Part shown: positions 29,256 through 39,329 of the stretch, in pieces | Numbering within the stretch: the stretch's first letter is position 1 | Layout of the letters: each line of letters opens with the position of its first letter | From: Mycobacterium sp. 852002-40037_SCH5390672 | GTDB lineage: Bacteria; Actinomycetota; Actinomycetes; Mycobacteriales; Mycobacteriaceae | Direction: 5' to 3' | Length of the DNA stretch: 64,000 bases | NCBI RefSeq assembly: GCF_001665875.1 | Contig: NZ_LZTA01000069.1 | Coordinates: forward strand, 62,001-126,000 | Made by a program: the position numbers and the translations under genes | The notes under the pieces: model-generated | What the model was told of the DNA's origin: nothing | Seen by the model: the letters and a program-made list of their open reading frames with translations, nothing else | Databases searched by the model: none

Positions 29256-30014
29256 GTGCGACTGACCGGCAACACTGTCCTTGTCACCGGTGGCGGCACC
29301 GGAATCGGACGGGCCCTGGCGATCGCGTTGCACCGACGCGGCAACCGAGTGGTGATCACCGGCCGCAGAGCCGCCGCGTTACGAGCCGTGGCCGAGGCGT
29401 ATCCCGGTATCGAGTGGCATCCTTTGGACGTCGCCGAGACCGAGTCAGTTCGGCAGTTCGTCGCGACGGTCGGGCGCCGTTGGCCCGATGTCAACGTGCT
29501 GATCAACAACGCGGGCGTGATGGCTCTCGAAAGCCCCTACGCGCCCGACCCGGCGATATCGACAGCTGTCGTCGCGACCAATCTGCTCGGCCCCATCGTG
29601 CTGACATCACTGCTGCTGCCGACCCTGTGCAACCACCCCGACGCCGCCATCGTCAACATCACCTCGGCACTGGCCTTCGTGCCGCTGGCGATCGCCCCGA
29701 CCTACAGCGCCACCAAGGCGGCCCTGCACTCTTATACCGAGTCGCTACGTATCTTGTTGCAGGAAAGCGGCATTCATGTCATCGAGATCCCGCCACCGCG
29801 GATACGCACGGAGATGGACGGTCCCGGCAGCGCCGATTCGGTCGACGTCGATGAATTCGTCGCCGAGATCATGTCGACGCTGTCGGCCCAGCCGCACGTA
29901 ACCGAAGTCGTGGTCGAGGCCGCCCGCGCGTTGCGCTACGCCGAACGCGAGGGCGACTACGACGGGGTGCTGGCCGCACTCAACACCGATATCAAAGCAG
30001 AGGATGTGCTGTGA
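29256..30014 (+). CDS. Short-chain dehydrogenase/reductase (DltE-like)
   Basis: A 252-residue classical SDR. TGxxxGxG is present as TGGGTGIG (about 11-18), NNAG as INNAGVM, the catalytic Ser in NITSALAF and YxxxK in TYSATKAAL. It resembles DltE-type cytosolic SDRs. GGAGG precedes GTG 29256. Its stop overlaps the start of the LLM gene by 4 bp, so the two are translationally coupled. Confidence 0.92.
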   Translation: MRLTGNTVLVTGGGTGIGRALAIALHRRGNRVVITGRRAAALRAVAEAYPGIEWHPLDVAETESVRQFVATVGRRWPDVNVLINNAGVMALESPYAPDPAISTAVVATNLLGPIVLTSLLLPTLCNHPDAAIVNITSALAFVPLAIAPTYSATKAALHSYTESLRILLQESGIHVIEIPPPRIRTEMDGPGSADSVDVDEFVAEIMSTLSAQPHVTEVVVEAARALRYAEREGDYDGVLAALNTDIKAEDVL

Positions 30015-30868
30015 AACTGGGAATTGGTCTGCCGAACCATGTCGTCGGCGTCCCCGGCGCTGCCGTCGCCCAATGGGCGCGCCGCGCCGAACGGCGCGGG
30101 TTCGAATCGATCACGACGATCGACCGGCTGATCTACCCCAGCCTCGACTCGCTGATCGCGCTGGCCGCCGCGGCCGGGGCCACCAACGACCTGACCCTGG
30201 TGACCAATGTGCTACTGGCCCCGGTGTATCCAGTCGCTCCGCTCGCCAAGTACCTCGCCAGCCTGGCCCAGATATCCGGCGGGCGACTGGTCGTCGGTCT
30301 GGGCGTGGGCAACCGGCGCGATGACTACGCCAGCACCGGCGCGGATTTCGATAGGCGGGGCCGGGTCCTCGACGAGCAGGTGGAGCGCATGCGCCGGCTG
30401 TGGGCGGGCGAGCCGATTGTCGATGACACGGCGTTATGCGCTGCGACCGTGCAAATTCCGCTGCTGTTCGGCGGACGGTCCGCGGCCACGGTGCGCCGGG
30501 TGATCACCACCGGCGACGGTTGGGCGGCCGGTGCCGTGCGCCACTATGACGAACAGGCGAAGTTGGCCGAGCGCATCCGCACCGGCTGGCAGGCCGCGGG
30601 CCGGCCCGGGCGCCCCTACCTCCAGGCATCGGTGAACTTTGGGCTCGGGTCGACCCAGGCCGTCGCGGCGGGAAGGGACCATCTGGCGCGCTACTACGGG
30701 TTCATTCCGGAATATGCGCAAGTGAACGTCGCCGACATGGTCAGCTCGGCAAACGACGCGCGCGACACCGTCCGCCGATATCGGGCGCTGGGCTTCGACC
30801 GGCTGCTGTTCCATCCGACCGGCGCGGCGGTCGAGCAAGTCGACCGCCTCGCCGATGCGATCCTCTAG
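30011..30868 (+). CDS. LLM-class F420-dependent oxidoreductase
   Basis: A 285-residue luciferase-like barrel: MKLGIGLPNHVVGVPGAAV, AERRGFESITTIDRLIYPS, LTLVTNVLLAPVYPV and RLVVGLGVGNRRDDY are typical of the family. GTG 30011 overlaps the SDR stop (GTGA). Together the two enzymes could perform successive redox steps on one metabolite, but the substrate is unknown. Confidence 0.9.
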   Translation: MKLGIGLPNHVVGVPGAAVAQWARRAERRGFESITTIDRLIYPSLDSLIALAAAAGATNDLTLVTNVLLAPVYPVAPLAKYLASLAQISGGRLVVGLGVGNRRDDYASTGADFDRRGRVLDEQVERMRRLWAGEPIVDDTALCAATVQIPLLFGGRSAATVRRVITTGDGWAAGAVRHYDEQAKLAERIRTGWQAAGRPGRPYLQASVNFGLGSTQAVAAGRDHLARYYGFIPEYAQVNVADMVSSANDARDTVRRYRALGFDRLLFHPTGAAVEQVDRLADAIL

Positions 30869-30902
30869 CAAGCCCCGTCCACTCTCCCTCGAAAGGGAAC
30901 TG

Positions 30903-31346
30903 TCAGACCAGAGCTGACGCGTCGAACACCCAGCTGGTGTCCCCGCTCGCCAAGCCCTCGAAGTGGTTAGGGGGAGCGAAGGTCACCAGACTGTTGAAGT
31001 CCCAATAGTCTTTCCACACAGTCACTTTGCCGTCAACGACCTTGTGAACCGTCACGAATCGCAGCACGCCCTGCTCGCCGGTGGCGAACGTCCATGTCTC
31101 GGAGTGCTCGTAGAGCACGTCGGAGCCGTTGGACACCAGCACGCCGGTGTGGTTCTCGTAGCCGGCCAACTGCTCGAGACCCATTCTCAGGCGTTTGACG
31201 ATGTCATCCGGACCGCGCGCCGACAACGCAGGGACCGGCATGTCGACATAGAGGCAATCGTCGGACAGGAAGGTCTTGACCGCTTCCCAATCTCGCCGCG
31301 AAAGGGCCTGCCACAGCCCACGTACGACATCCTCGACCGCGATCAT
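30903..31346 (-). CDS. SnoaL/NTF2-like protein (limonene-epoxide-hydrolase-like)
   Basis: A 147-residue cone-barrel protein: LWQALSRRDWEAVKTFLSDDCLYVDMP, then VLYEHSETWTF and KVTVWKDYWDFNSL. It resembles limonene-1,2-epoxide hydrolases, but the catalytic Asp-Arg-Asp triad cannot be confirmed by eye. ATG 31346 is preferred because GAGGTG lies just before it; longer in-frame starts have no such site. The next minus-strand gene upstream is cyp140 to its 5' side... its own 5' end lies 47 bp from the end of cyp140, so the two may be cotranscribed. Confidence 0.8.
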   Translation of the reverse strand: MIAVEDVVRGLWQALSRRDWEAVKTFLSDDCLYVDMPVPALSARGPDDIVKRLRMGLEQLAGYENHTGVLVSNGSDVLYEHSETWTFATGEQGVLRFVTVHKVVDGKVTVWKDYWDFNSLVTFAPPNHFEGLASGDTSWVFDASALV

Positions 31347-31393
31347 AGACACCTCTGTCATAGCGGCAAATAAACTCTGTTGCCGCCCCGGTG

Positions 31394-32716
31394 TCAATAA
31401 GTAGGGTCATATTCGCGCACGCGAGGCGCCAGGGTCACCGGCAACGACGACCATCCCCGCAGCACCCGGGTTTCGCGCCGGCTTCCCGCACCCGCCGCGC
31501 GCACCTCGGGGAAGCGGTCGAAGAATGTGCGCAGTCCGACTTCGCCCTCGGCACGGGCAAGGGCCGCACCCAGGCAGAAGTGCCGGCCGCCGGAGAAGGC
31601 GAGATGCCTTCCGGCGTTTTCCCTTTCGATGTCGAAGCGGTGCGGGTCGGGGAACACGGCGGGATCCCGGTTGGCAGCGGCCAGATACACCAGCACCAAG
31701 TCGTCACGTTCGAGCCGGCGACCCGCGATCTCGACATCGTTGAGCGCTATCCGCGCGGTCAGCTGCACCGGCGATTCCAGCCGCAGGACCTCTTCAACGG
31801 CGTTGGGCCACAATTCAGGGCGTCGTCGCAGGGTGTCGAGATGCTCGGGGGCGTCCAACAGCATGCGAATTCCGTTGCCGAGCAGATTCACCGTGGTCTC
31901 GAAACCGGCGGCCAACACCAGTCCGGCGATCGCCTGAAGCTCCTTCTCGTTGAGATATGTTTCTGCAGAACCGCTTTCGGCGGTCTGGATCAGCTGACTC
32001 ATCAGATTGTCGCTGGGGTCCAGGCGCAACTGCTGCAAGTGCTCGGCGAGCCAAGCGCTGAAGCAGGCAATCCCGTCCTGCACACTGCGGTACTGCCGCC
32101 ATGGCAGTCCGATGTCAAGGCTCGGCGCGGCCAGTTCGCCGAATTCCAGGACGCGCGATCGCTCCGACTCAGGCACACCGAGGATGTCGCTGATGATCGA
32201 CACCGGAAGTTGCGCGCAGTATCGCCCGACGATGTCCACGACCCCCGACTCGCCGGCCAGCCCATCCAACAGCTCGGCCGCGGTCCGCTCGACGCGATCA
32301 CGGAGCGCGGCAACGGCCCTGGGCGTGAACACCGCCGACACCGTCTTGCGATAGCGGGTGTGGTCGGGCGGTTCGACGGCCAGCAGCGAGGGTGCACGCA
32401 GGGGATGCAGAAGATCGTCGCGGGTGCGCCGCTCCAGCCACCGCAACGGCGCCGGCAGATTCGATCCGAAGATCAGGACCCGGAAATCATCGGACCGCAG
32501 TAACTCATGGGCGAGTGCGTGATCGGCCGTCAAGTAGGCGACGCGGCCTTTCACCAGCTTGCCCCGGGCCCGGACTTCGTCGTAGTAGCGGACCGGGTTG
32601 GCGGCCACCGCCGGATCGGCGATCAGCCTGGCCTGGACATCACCCCGCCGGGCGCCCAGCGCCGCGGCGCCCCGGATGAAGCCATGCATCGCGAACCAGT
32701 GCAACCGTTCCTTCAC
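31394..32716 (-). CDS. cyp140: Cytochrome P450 CYP140
   Basis: A 440-residue cytosolic P450. I-helix AGFETT, K-helix EEVLRLE (ExxR) and haem loop FSGGRHFCLGAALAR are intact. GTG 32716 follows GAGGGAG. Length and neighbours (lppE upstream) match Rv1880c (438 residues). The substrate of CYP140 is not established; electrons would come from a ferredoxin and ferredoxin reductase, neither of which is adjacent. Confidence 0.93.
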   Translation of the reverse strand: MKERLHWFAMHGFIRGAAALGARRGDVQARLIADPAVAANPVRYYDEVRARGKLVKGRVAYLTADHALAHELLRSDDFRVLIFGSNLPAPLRWLERRTRDDLLHPLRAPSLLAVEPPDHTRYRKTVSAVFTPRAVAALRDRVERTAAELLDGLAGESGVVDIVGRYCAQLPVSIISDILGVPESERSRVLEFGELAAPSLDIGLPWRQYRSVQDGIACFSAWLAEHLQQLRLDPSDNLMSQLIQTAESGSAETYLNEKELQAIAGLVLAAGFETTVNLLGNGIRMLLDAPEHLDTLRRRPELWPNAVEEVLRLESPVQLTARIALNDVEIAGRRLERDDLVLVYLAAANRDPAVFPDPHRFDIERENAGRHLAFSGGRHFCLGAALARAEGEVGLRTFFDRFPEVRAAGAGSRRETRVLRGWSSLPVTLAPRVREYDPTY

Positions 32717-32771
32717 TGGCACTCCCTCGATCAGGTGTCGTTTCGAGCCTAGGCGCCGACCACCTGGAGAG

Positions 32772-33194
32772 TCAGCACTGCGCGACGATTTTGAAGTCGG
32801 TGGTCGCCACTTTGTTGGGGTTGCTGCTGTTGATGCCGTAGGCGCTGCCCGTGATGGTGTACGCATCGTTGGTGAGATCGACGTGCGCGTTTCCCACCCC
32901 GCCTTGCCAGAAGCTGCCGCTGAAGCCGTCGACATTGCGAATCTTCACCCACTGGGGCATCACCCGGTAACCGCTGAGCAGCACCACCGCTTCGACTCCG
33001 CCATCGCGGTCCGGGATGTTGATGGTCCGATACATCTGGTCTTGCCGGCACGCCGGGGGCCGCGTCGTGTGAGTGGCGCCGTCGATGGTCAGACGGGCGG
33101 CCCGACGAGGTGTCGTCTGCACCGCGCTGCACCCCGCGACGCTGACGACGACCGTCGCCAGGACCAAAGCGACTGTGAGCAACCGGTGTTGCAC
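32772..33194 (-). CDS. lppE: Lipoprotein LppE
   Basis: A 140-residue lipoprotein. The signal peptide RLLTVALVLATVVVSVAGC ends in the lipobox VAGC, so Cys21-22 would be lipidated. The mature domain has two further Cys (PPACRQ and the C-terminal VAQC) and a beta-rich LpqH-like sequence (AYTITGSAYGIN). It lies between cyp140 and an SDR gene, as in Rv1881c, and matches it in length. Role unknown; envelope location is inferred. Confidence 0.9.
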   Translation of the reverse strand: MQHRLLTVALVLATVVVSVAGCSAVQTTPRRAARLTIDGATHTTRPPACRQDQMYRTINIPDRDGGVEAVVLLSGYRVMPQWVKIRNVDGFSGSFWQGGVGNAHVDLTNDAYTITGSAYGINSSNPNKVATTDFKIVAQC

Positions 33195-33206
33195 CAGCCG
33201 ACCTCC

Positions 33207-34040
33207 TTACTGCCGCTTCGGCATCAGCGCGGGTAGAGACTTGACGATGCTGCGTCGCACGAACTCGGGGCTCAGGCCCTTGAACAAGTCAATCAAGCGA
33301 ATGCTCTTGGGTACATACCAATGCAACCGCTTTTGGTTGTGGTAGGCCTGCCACGCCGTCTCCGCCACGCTGCTTGCCGGCATCAACCGGAGCATGCCCT
33401 TCTTGGGCGCGGTGGCCCGCAATTGCTCAGCCGTCATGGGCGCGCCGCCGTCGTCGGAGTGGTTGGTCGTCGTCGTGAGGATCGCGGTGTCGATCAGACC
33501 GGGCAGCACATCGGCGACGCGCACGCCGTGCCGCTGCCACTCCACACTCAGTGCCTCGGTCAGACCTTTGACCGCGTGCTTGGTCGACGAGTAGACGGCC
33601 AGGCGGGGCATGCCATAGGTCCCCGAGGACGACGACGTCGAGAACATCAGACTGCCCGGGGTCTTCTTGAGGTAGGGCAGTGCAGCGTATGCGCCGGTCA
33701 GTACCGCCTTGAAGTTCACGTCGACGACGCGCATCGCGGCGTCATAGGGCACATCCTCGAACCAGCCGGATTCGCCGATGCCGGCGTTGTTCCACATCAT
33801 GTCGAGTCCGCCACCGCTATTGCCGGCGCAGAAATCGGCCAGGGCACCCTCAAGGGCCGCCTTGTCCGTCACATCGACGGCGCGGGTCCACAGCCGATCA
33901 CCACCGAGTTCTTCGTTCAGTGTCGCCAGGCCTTCGTCGTTGCGGTCAATCGCGCCAACGCGCCAGCCCTTGGCGTGGAAGAGCTTTGCTCCCTCGCGGC
34001 CCATGCCGCTGCCCGCACCGGTGATCAAGATCGATTTCAC
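33207..34040 (-). CDS. Short-chain dehydrogenase/reductase (Rv1882c-like)
   Basis: A 277-residue SDR, identical in length to Rv1882c. SILITGAGSGMGREGAKLF gives the TGxxxGxG nucleotide site, WNNAGIG the NNAG motif, STSSSSGTYG the catalytic Ser and YSSTKHAV the YxxxK. GTG 34040 is chosen over longer in-frame starts, which would run into the SRPBCC gene ending at 34046. It is probably cotranscribed with that gene and with lppE. Confidence 0.92.
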   Translation of the reverse strand: MKSILITGAGSGMGREGAKLFHAKGWRVGAIDRNDEGLATLNEELGGDRLWTRAVDVTDKAALEGALADFCAGNSGGGLDMMWNNAGIGESGWFEDVPYDAAMRVVDVNFKAVLTGAYAALPYLKKTPGSLMFSTSSSSGTYGMPRLAVYSSTKHAVKGLTEALSVEWQRHGVRVADVLPGLIDTAILTTTTNHSDDGGAPMTAEQLRATAPKKGMLRLMPASSVAETAWQAYHNQKRLHWYVPKSIRLIDLFKGLSPEFVRRSIVKSLPALMPKRQ

Positions 34041-34045
34041 CAGCG

Positions 34046-34504
34046 TCAGCCCGCCTCGACCACGTCTTTGATGCGGTTGAGCGTCTTGGTCATGTCGCGG
34101 ACGTTGCGGCGTTTGCGCAGAAAGCCGCCGAACAACCAGTACACGCCGAGCCATGGGGCGGGGTTGAGCCGAAACGATTCGGTGACGTCGGTCCCGCCGC
34201 CGCCGCTCGGCGCCAAGCGGTAATGCCAGTTGTTGACCGCCCTGTCACCGAGGAGCACCGTAAAACCGAACTCGCGACCCGGTTCGCACGCGGTGACCTT
34301 GCACGTCGTCCAATAGACCGGCCCCATCTCATTGCGCCGAACATGACCACGGAATTTTGCACCCAGGGCCGGGCCCGTCGCATCGCCCAGCCACTCGGCT
34401 TCAAAAACTTCCGGCGAAAACTTTCCGGTGTTGCGGACATCTGCGATGAGATCCCAGATCTTGGCCGCGGGCGCCGCCATATGAACAGTCGCCGAACCTT
34501 CCAT
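34046..34504 (-). CDS. SRPBCC (START-like) family protein (Rv1883c-like)
   Basis: A 152-residue helix-grip protein (SATVHMAAPAAKIWDLIADVRNTGKFSPEVFEAEWL, then FTVLLGDRAVNNWHYRL and a final amphipathic helix). Such proteins bind a hydrophobic ligand in a cavity. ATG 34504 is selected; a TTG at 34516 is possible. Its stop lies 5 bp before the SDR start, so they look coupled. Ligand unknown. Confidence 0.88.
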   Translation of the reverse strand: MEGSATVHMAAPAAKIWDLIADVRNTGKFSPEVFEAEWLGDATGPALGAKFRGHVRRNEMGPVYWTTCKVTACEPGREFGFTVLLGDRAVNNWHYRLAPSGGGGTDVTESFRLNPAPWLGVYWLFGGFLRKRRNVRDMTKTLNRIKDVVEAG

Positions 34505-34558
34505 GGGCTGATCCAAACACAGCCGGGCGCCGGGTCATAGACCGCAGGTGCGTTTTCA

Positions 34559-34996
34559 TCAGTGCGGGACGGCCGCCTGGATCAGCCCGTTGATGATCTG
34601 CTTGATGCCCTGAGCGGGGTGCGAGTACCAACCGATCGGAAGGCCAGATTGCGCGCCGCACTTTGGCCAGGCCTCCACGCCCTCTTCGGCGAAAACCCGG
34701 TTGGCCACGGCGATTTGCTGCTCTCTGGATGCGGCCGCGGGGTTGCCGACACCGCCGTAGCGCGCCCAGGTGCCCGGTTTGAATTGCAGTCCACCGTATT
34801 CGCCGTTCCCGGTGTTGGCGTGCCAGTTACCACCGGATTCGCACTGGGCGATCGCGTCCCAGTTGGGAGCGGTGTCCGCGCTCACCACACCAGTGGACGA
34901 AGCCATCGATGCTGCAACGAACCCGCCGACCACTACGGACTTGACGAGAAGCTTGCAGAGACATTTCATGTCCAGCATTTCGGCTCGTGTAGCCAA
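34559..34996 (-). CDS. rpfC: Resuscitation-promoting factor RpfC
   Basis: A secreted peptidoglycan hydrolase (lytic transglycosylase) of about 136-145 residues. A signal peptide ([19 protein letters not shown], cut near VSA) precedes a single Rpf domain starting [19 protein letters not shown]; the catalytic Glu is in CESGG, and the partner Cys is in [11 protein letters not shown] 34996 has an AGGT site; ATG 34978 or 34969 are alternatives. The RpfC of M. tuberculosis (176) has a longer N-terminus. The 105 bp upstream are unusually AT-rich and probably hold the promoter. Confidence 0.93.
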   Translation of the reverse strand: MATRAEMLDMKCLCKLLVKSVVVGGFVAASMASSTGVVSADTAPNWDAIAQCESGGNWHANTGNGEYGGLQFKPGTWARYGGVGNPAAASREQQIAVANRVFAEEGVEAWPKCGAQSGLPIGWYSHPAQGIKQIINGLIQAAVPH

Positions 34997-35101
34997 AGCG
35001 TTACCTATTCGAAAATGGTGCGAGATATGCCATCTATCTGCGGAAATCGCCTTATCGGCAGGCCGAATGGGACCGTTAGAAATTCGTGAGGAAAAGTTAA
35101 A

Positions 35102-35683
35102 TTATTGCTGGCAGTATGACTGCGTCGCTGATGACAAGGCTTGCTGGTAAAGGTTGTCGAGCTGACGATCCCGGATGACGCCGCTTCTCGCGGCGTCGAG
35201 CTGCGCGGCACATTCCGGCGAGTGCAGCACGCCCCAGTTGGCCGATATCTGAGTCAGCATCGTCTGATTGAGCGCGTCGATCGTCGAACGCGACGCCGAC
35301 AGATCCGGCGCGTCGGCCGGGGCACTCACCGGATTCAATTTCCAGTCGGCGAACCGGGTGTATTCGATGGCCTCCGTGGCACTGATTTGGTCATCGAAAA
35401 CCCGAGCGACGTAGTCGCGGTCGATGTGTTCGGCGACGGCCTCATCGCCCAGCTTGGCCAGCTCTTGCTGGACGCGGGCCGGGTCTTCAATGGCGCCATG
35501 CTTATTCCATTTATAGGCGGCGACCGGCTCGGCAACCTGCAGCCGTTGCGCGGCGGCGTCGAGCAGGGGCGCTAAAGGACTCGCCGTGTCGGCGCGAGCC
35601 GGCGCTACCAGGAGCAGGCCGGCGACCACGACACCACAGCGCACAGCCACGGCCCGGCGGGGCGGGTGCAGGCTGCTGTGCAT
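35102..35683 (-). CDS. Secreted chorismate mutase (AroQ gamma class)
   Basis: A 193-residue secreted AroQ-gamma chorismate mutase that converts chorismate to prephenate. After a signal peptide ([20 protein letters not shown], cut before D) the all-helical domain shows [39 protein letters not shown] and ATQSYCQQ, matching Rv1885c. Two Cys (SPEC and SYC) would form a disulfide after export. The start at 35683 is preferred; ATG 35716 is also in frame. The reason for exporting this activity is unclear. Confidence 0.93.
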   Translation of the reverse strand: MHSSLHPPRRAVAVRCGVVVAGLLLVAPARADTASPLAPLLDAAAQRLQVAEPVAAYKWNKHGAIEDPARVQQELAKLGDEAVAEHIDRDYVARVFDDQISATEAIEYTRFADWKLNPVSAPADAPDLSASRSTIDALNQTMLTQISANWGVLHSPECAAQLDAARSGVIRDRQLDNLYQQALSSATQSYCQQ

Positions 35684-35791
35684 GACGACAATTCTTGCCT
35701 GGTTGTGGTCGCGCATCGGCCAAGACGCTCGGACGAGACGCCATCACAGTGATCGTTCGCCGCGAAACGGCAGGCTGGTCACCCCTTAACG

Positions 35792-35829
35792 CACTACTGC
35801 GCCTGACGGAGTCGTCAGGCGCAGTAGTG
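35792..35829 (-). terminator. Very strong hairpin terminator after fbpB
   Basis: Two perfect 16-bp arms, CACTACTGCGCCTGAC (35792-35807) and its reverse complement (35814-35829), flank a 6-nt loop. It starts 17 bp after the fbpB stop on the transcribed strand. No T-run follows. It should insulate fbpB from the chorismate mutase gene. Confidence 0.85.
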
Positions 35830-35845
35830 ACCGAGCGGGCGAGGG

Positions 35846-37578
<1,733 letters not shown>

Positions 37579-38727
37579 TTGGATACGGTTCTTGGCCTAT
37601 CAGTGACGCCGACCGCCGTCGGTTGGGTCCTCGCTGAAGGACACGGCGCAGACGGCACCATTCTGGATCACCAGGAGCTGGCGCTGCGCGCAGGCCACGG
37701 CGTGCGCGCCGTGGGTACCGCAGAGCAAGTAGTAGATGAGGTGTTGCGGGTCGACACCGCGGCGGCCGCCGGCGATCGGCGCCTGCGTGTCATCGGAGTG
37801 ACCTGGACCGACGAAGCATCCGCGCAGGCGGCGCTGGTGTTGGAAGCGTTGACCGACGCGGGGTTCGACAATGTCGTGCCGGTGCGGTTCCTCGAGGCCA
37901 TCGAGACGTTGGCCCAGGCCATCGCGCCCGTCATCGGATACGAGCAGACGGCGGTCTGCATCCTCGACAATGACTCGACGATCGTCGTCATGGTCGACAC
38001 GCACGACGGGGAGACCCAGACGGCGACCAAGCACGTGCGCGGCGGCTTCGACGGTCTGACCCGCTGGCTGACCGGTATGTTCGACCGCAGCGGATGGCAG
38101 CCGGGCGGCGTCCTCGTGGTAGGCGCCCACACTGACATCGAGGGGCTCTCGTGGCAACTCGAAAAAACTTTGCCGGTACCGGTTTTCGTGCAATCGATGG
38201 CCCAGGTGACCATCGCGCGCGGTGCCGCGCTGTCCGCGGCTCGCAGCACCGAGTTCACCGACGAGCAGCTGGTGAAGCAGATCAGCAAGCCCATTCCGGC
38301 ACCCGCACGGCAGCGGCAGTTGTCCCACACCGGAGCCGTGACCGCGTTGGCGGCCGGCGTGATCACCTTCGTCGGTTCGGTGTCGCTCGCGGTGGGGATT
38401 CACGTTGGCCCGGCCAGCGCGATCGCCGCGCCAAGGCACACTACGCACCCGCCCACGCCCCAAATCGCCGAGGCGGTCACGGCCGTCGCGCCGCTTCCGG
38501 CGGCCCCGCAGACCAAGCCGCCGGCCCCGCAGGCCAAACCGTTTGCCGGGGAACCGGTTTCGGAGCCCAGCGGTCCGGATGAGTTACCGGGTGCCGGTGG
38601 CGAAGGACAGTCGGACGGCGGCAGCCGACAGCCCTACTTGACCCGGGTGCTCGAACACATACCCGGTGACGCCGGCGATGCCGCGGTGGATTCAGCCCCG
38701 CGTGCGACGACTGAACCGCAGCCCTGA
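37579..38727 (+). CDS. Mycobacterial membrane-anchored protein of the DUF7159 type
   Basis: About 382 residues. The N-terminal 1-230 is the mycobacterial domain that starts LDTVLGLSVTPTAVGWVLAEG and looks like a degenerate actin/ASKHA fold (QTAVCILDNDSTIVVMVD). A single membrane helix (ALAAGVITFVGSVSLAVGI, about 255-275) follows, then an outside tail rich in Pro and Ala. TTG 37579 is chosen by family resemblance; GTG/ATG starts further upstream read through non-conserved sequence. Position and size suggest Rv1887. Role unknown. Confidence 0.8.
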   Translation: MDTVLGLSVTPTAVGWVLAEGHGADGTILDHQELALRAGHGVRAVGTAEQVVDEVLRVDTAAAAGDRRLRVIGVTWTDEASAQAALVLEALTDAGFDNVVPVRFLEAIETLAQAIAPVIGYEQTAVCILDNDSTIVVMVDTHDGETQTATKHVRGGFDGLTRWLTGMFDRSGWQPGGVLVVGAHTDIEGLSWQLEKTLPVPVFVQSMAQVTIARGAALSAARSTEFTDEQLVKQISKPIPAPARQRQLSHTGAVTALAAGVITFVGSVSLAVGIHVGPASAIAAPRHTTHPPTPQIAEAVTAVAPLPAAPQTKPPAPQAKPFAGEPVSEPSGPDELPGAGGEGQSDGGSRQPYLTRVLEHIPGDAGDAAVDSAPRATTEPQP

Positions 38728-38756
38728 TTCTCCCGGGCGCCACCAGTCGGTAGCAC

Positions 38757-39317
38757 TCAACTGCCTTGGGCCCGAACCGCGGAGAAACACAACCTCACGT
38801 CATCTGCGACGTGGACCGAACCCATCAACAACGAATAGGGCTTGATGCCGTAGTCGGACTGACGAATGGTGGATTCCACTGACATCCGCCACGAGTCCCC
38901 GAGATCTTCTGTGTGCACGTCGATTACGTGTTCTCTCGACGTTCCCCGGATGTCGAGCGAGCCGGTCAGGCGATACCCGTCGCCGGTCTTCTCGATGGCA
39001 TCTGCGGTATAGCGAATCTCGGGGGATCGACTGGCAGACAACGACTTCAACGCGTTGGACCGCACCAGCGCTCTTTCTGCCCCCGATAGTCCTTTGACAC
39101 CGCCGTCCCCGCGCAGCACCTCGAAGGAATCGGTCTCGACCGCAAGGCCTGCGCTGACGGGTTGGGAGTCGGCCCAACTTACGGTCGCGCGCCAGCGCGT
39201 CATCGCGATGGTGAGACGATGGCCCATCCGTGCCGCCCTGCCGGCAACACCGGTGTGCAGCAACAACTCACCGTCTGCCGGGCCGATCGTCCACAACGAG
39301 CATTTGTCGGAGGTCAC
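38757..39317 (-). CDS. YceI-like lipid-binding domain protein
   Basis: A 186-residue protein without a signal peptide that resembles YceI lipocalin-like proteins: DKCSLWTIGPADGELLLHTGVAGRAARMGHRLTI, then RYTADAIEKTGDGYRLTGSLDIRGTSREHVIDV and SDYGIKPYSLLMGSVHVADDV. The family binds isoprenoid-like lipids. GTG 39317 begins 12 bp after the alcohol dehydrogenase gene, so it is the third gene in the CYP125-like operon. Confidence 0.84.
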   Translation of the reverse strand: MTSDKCSLWTIGPADGELLLHTGVAGRAARMGHRLTIAMTRWRATVSWADSQPVSAGLAVETDSFEVLRGDGGVKGLSGAERALVRSNALKSLSASRSPEIRYTADAIEKTGDGYRLTGSLDIRGTSREHVIDVHTEDLGDSWRMSVESTIRQSDYGIKPYSLLMGSVHVADDVRLCFSAVRAQGS

Positions 39318-39329
39318 GAATCGACTGTG

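Noticed and set aside
30885..30898. Small hairpin TCCCT-CGAA-AGGGA between convergent genes
   Set aside because: Only a 5-bp stem; too weak to call a terminator.
31347..31397. Longer N-terminus for the SnoaL-like protein
   Set aside because: No ribosome binding site for the upstream starts; GAGGTG supports ATG 31346.
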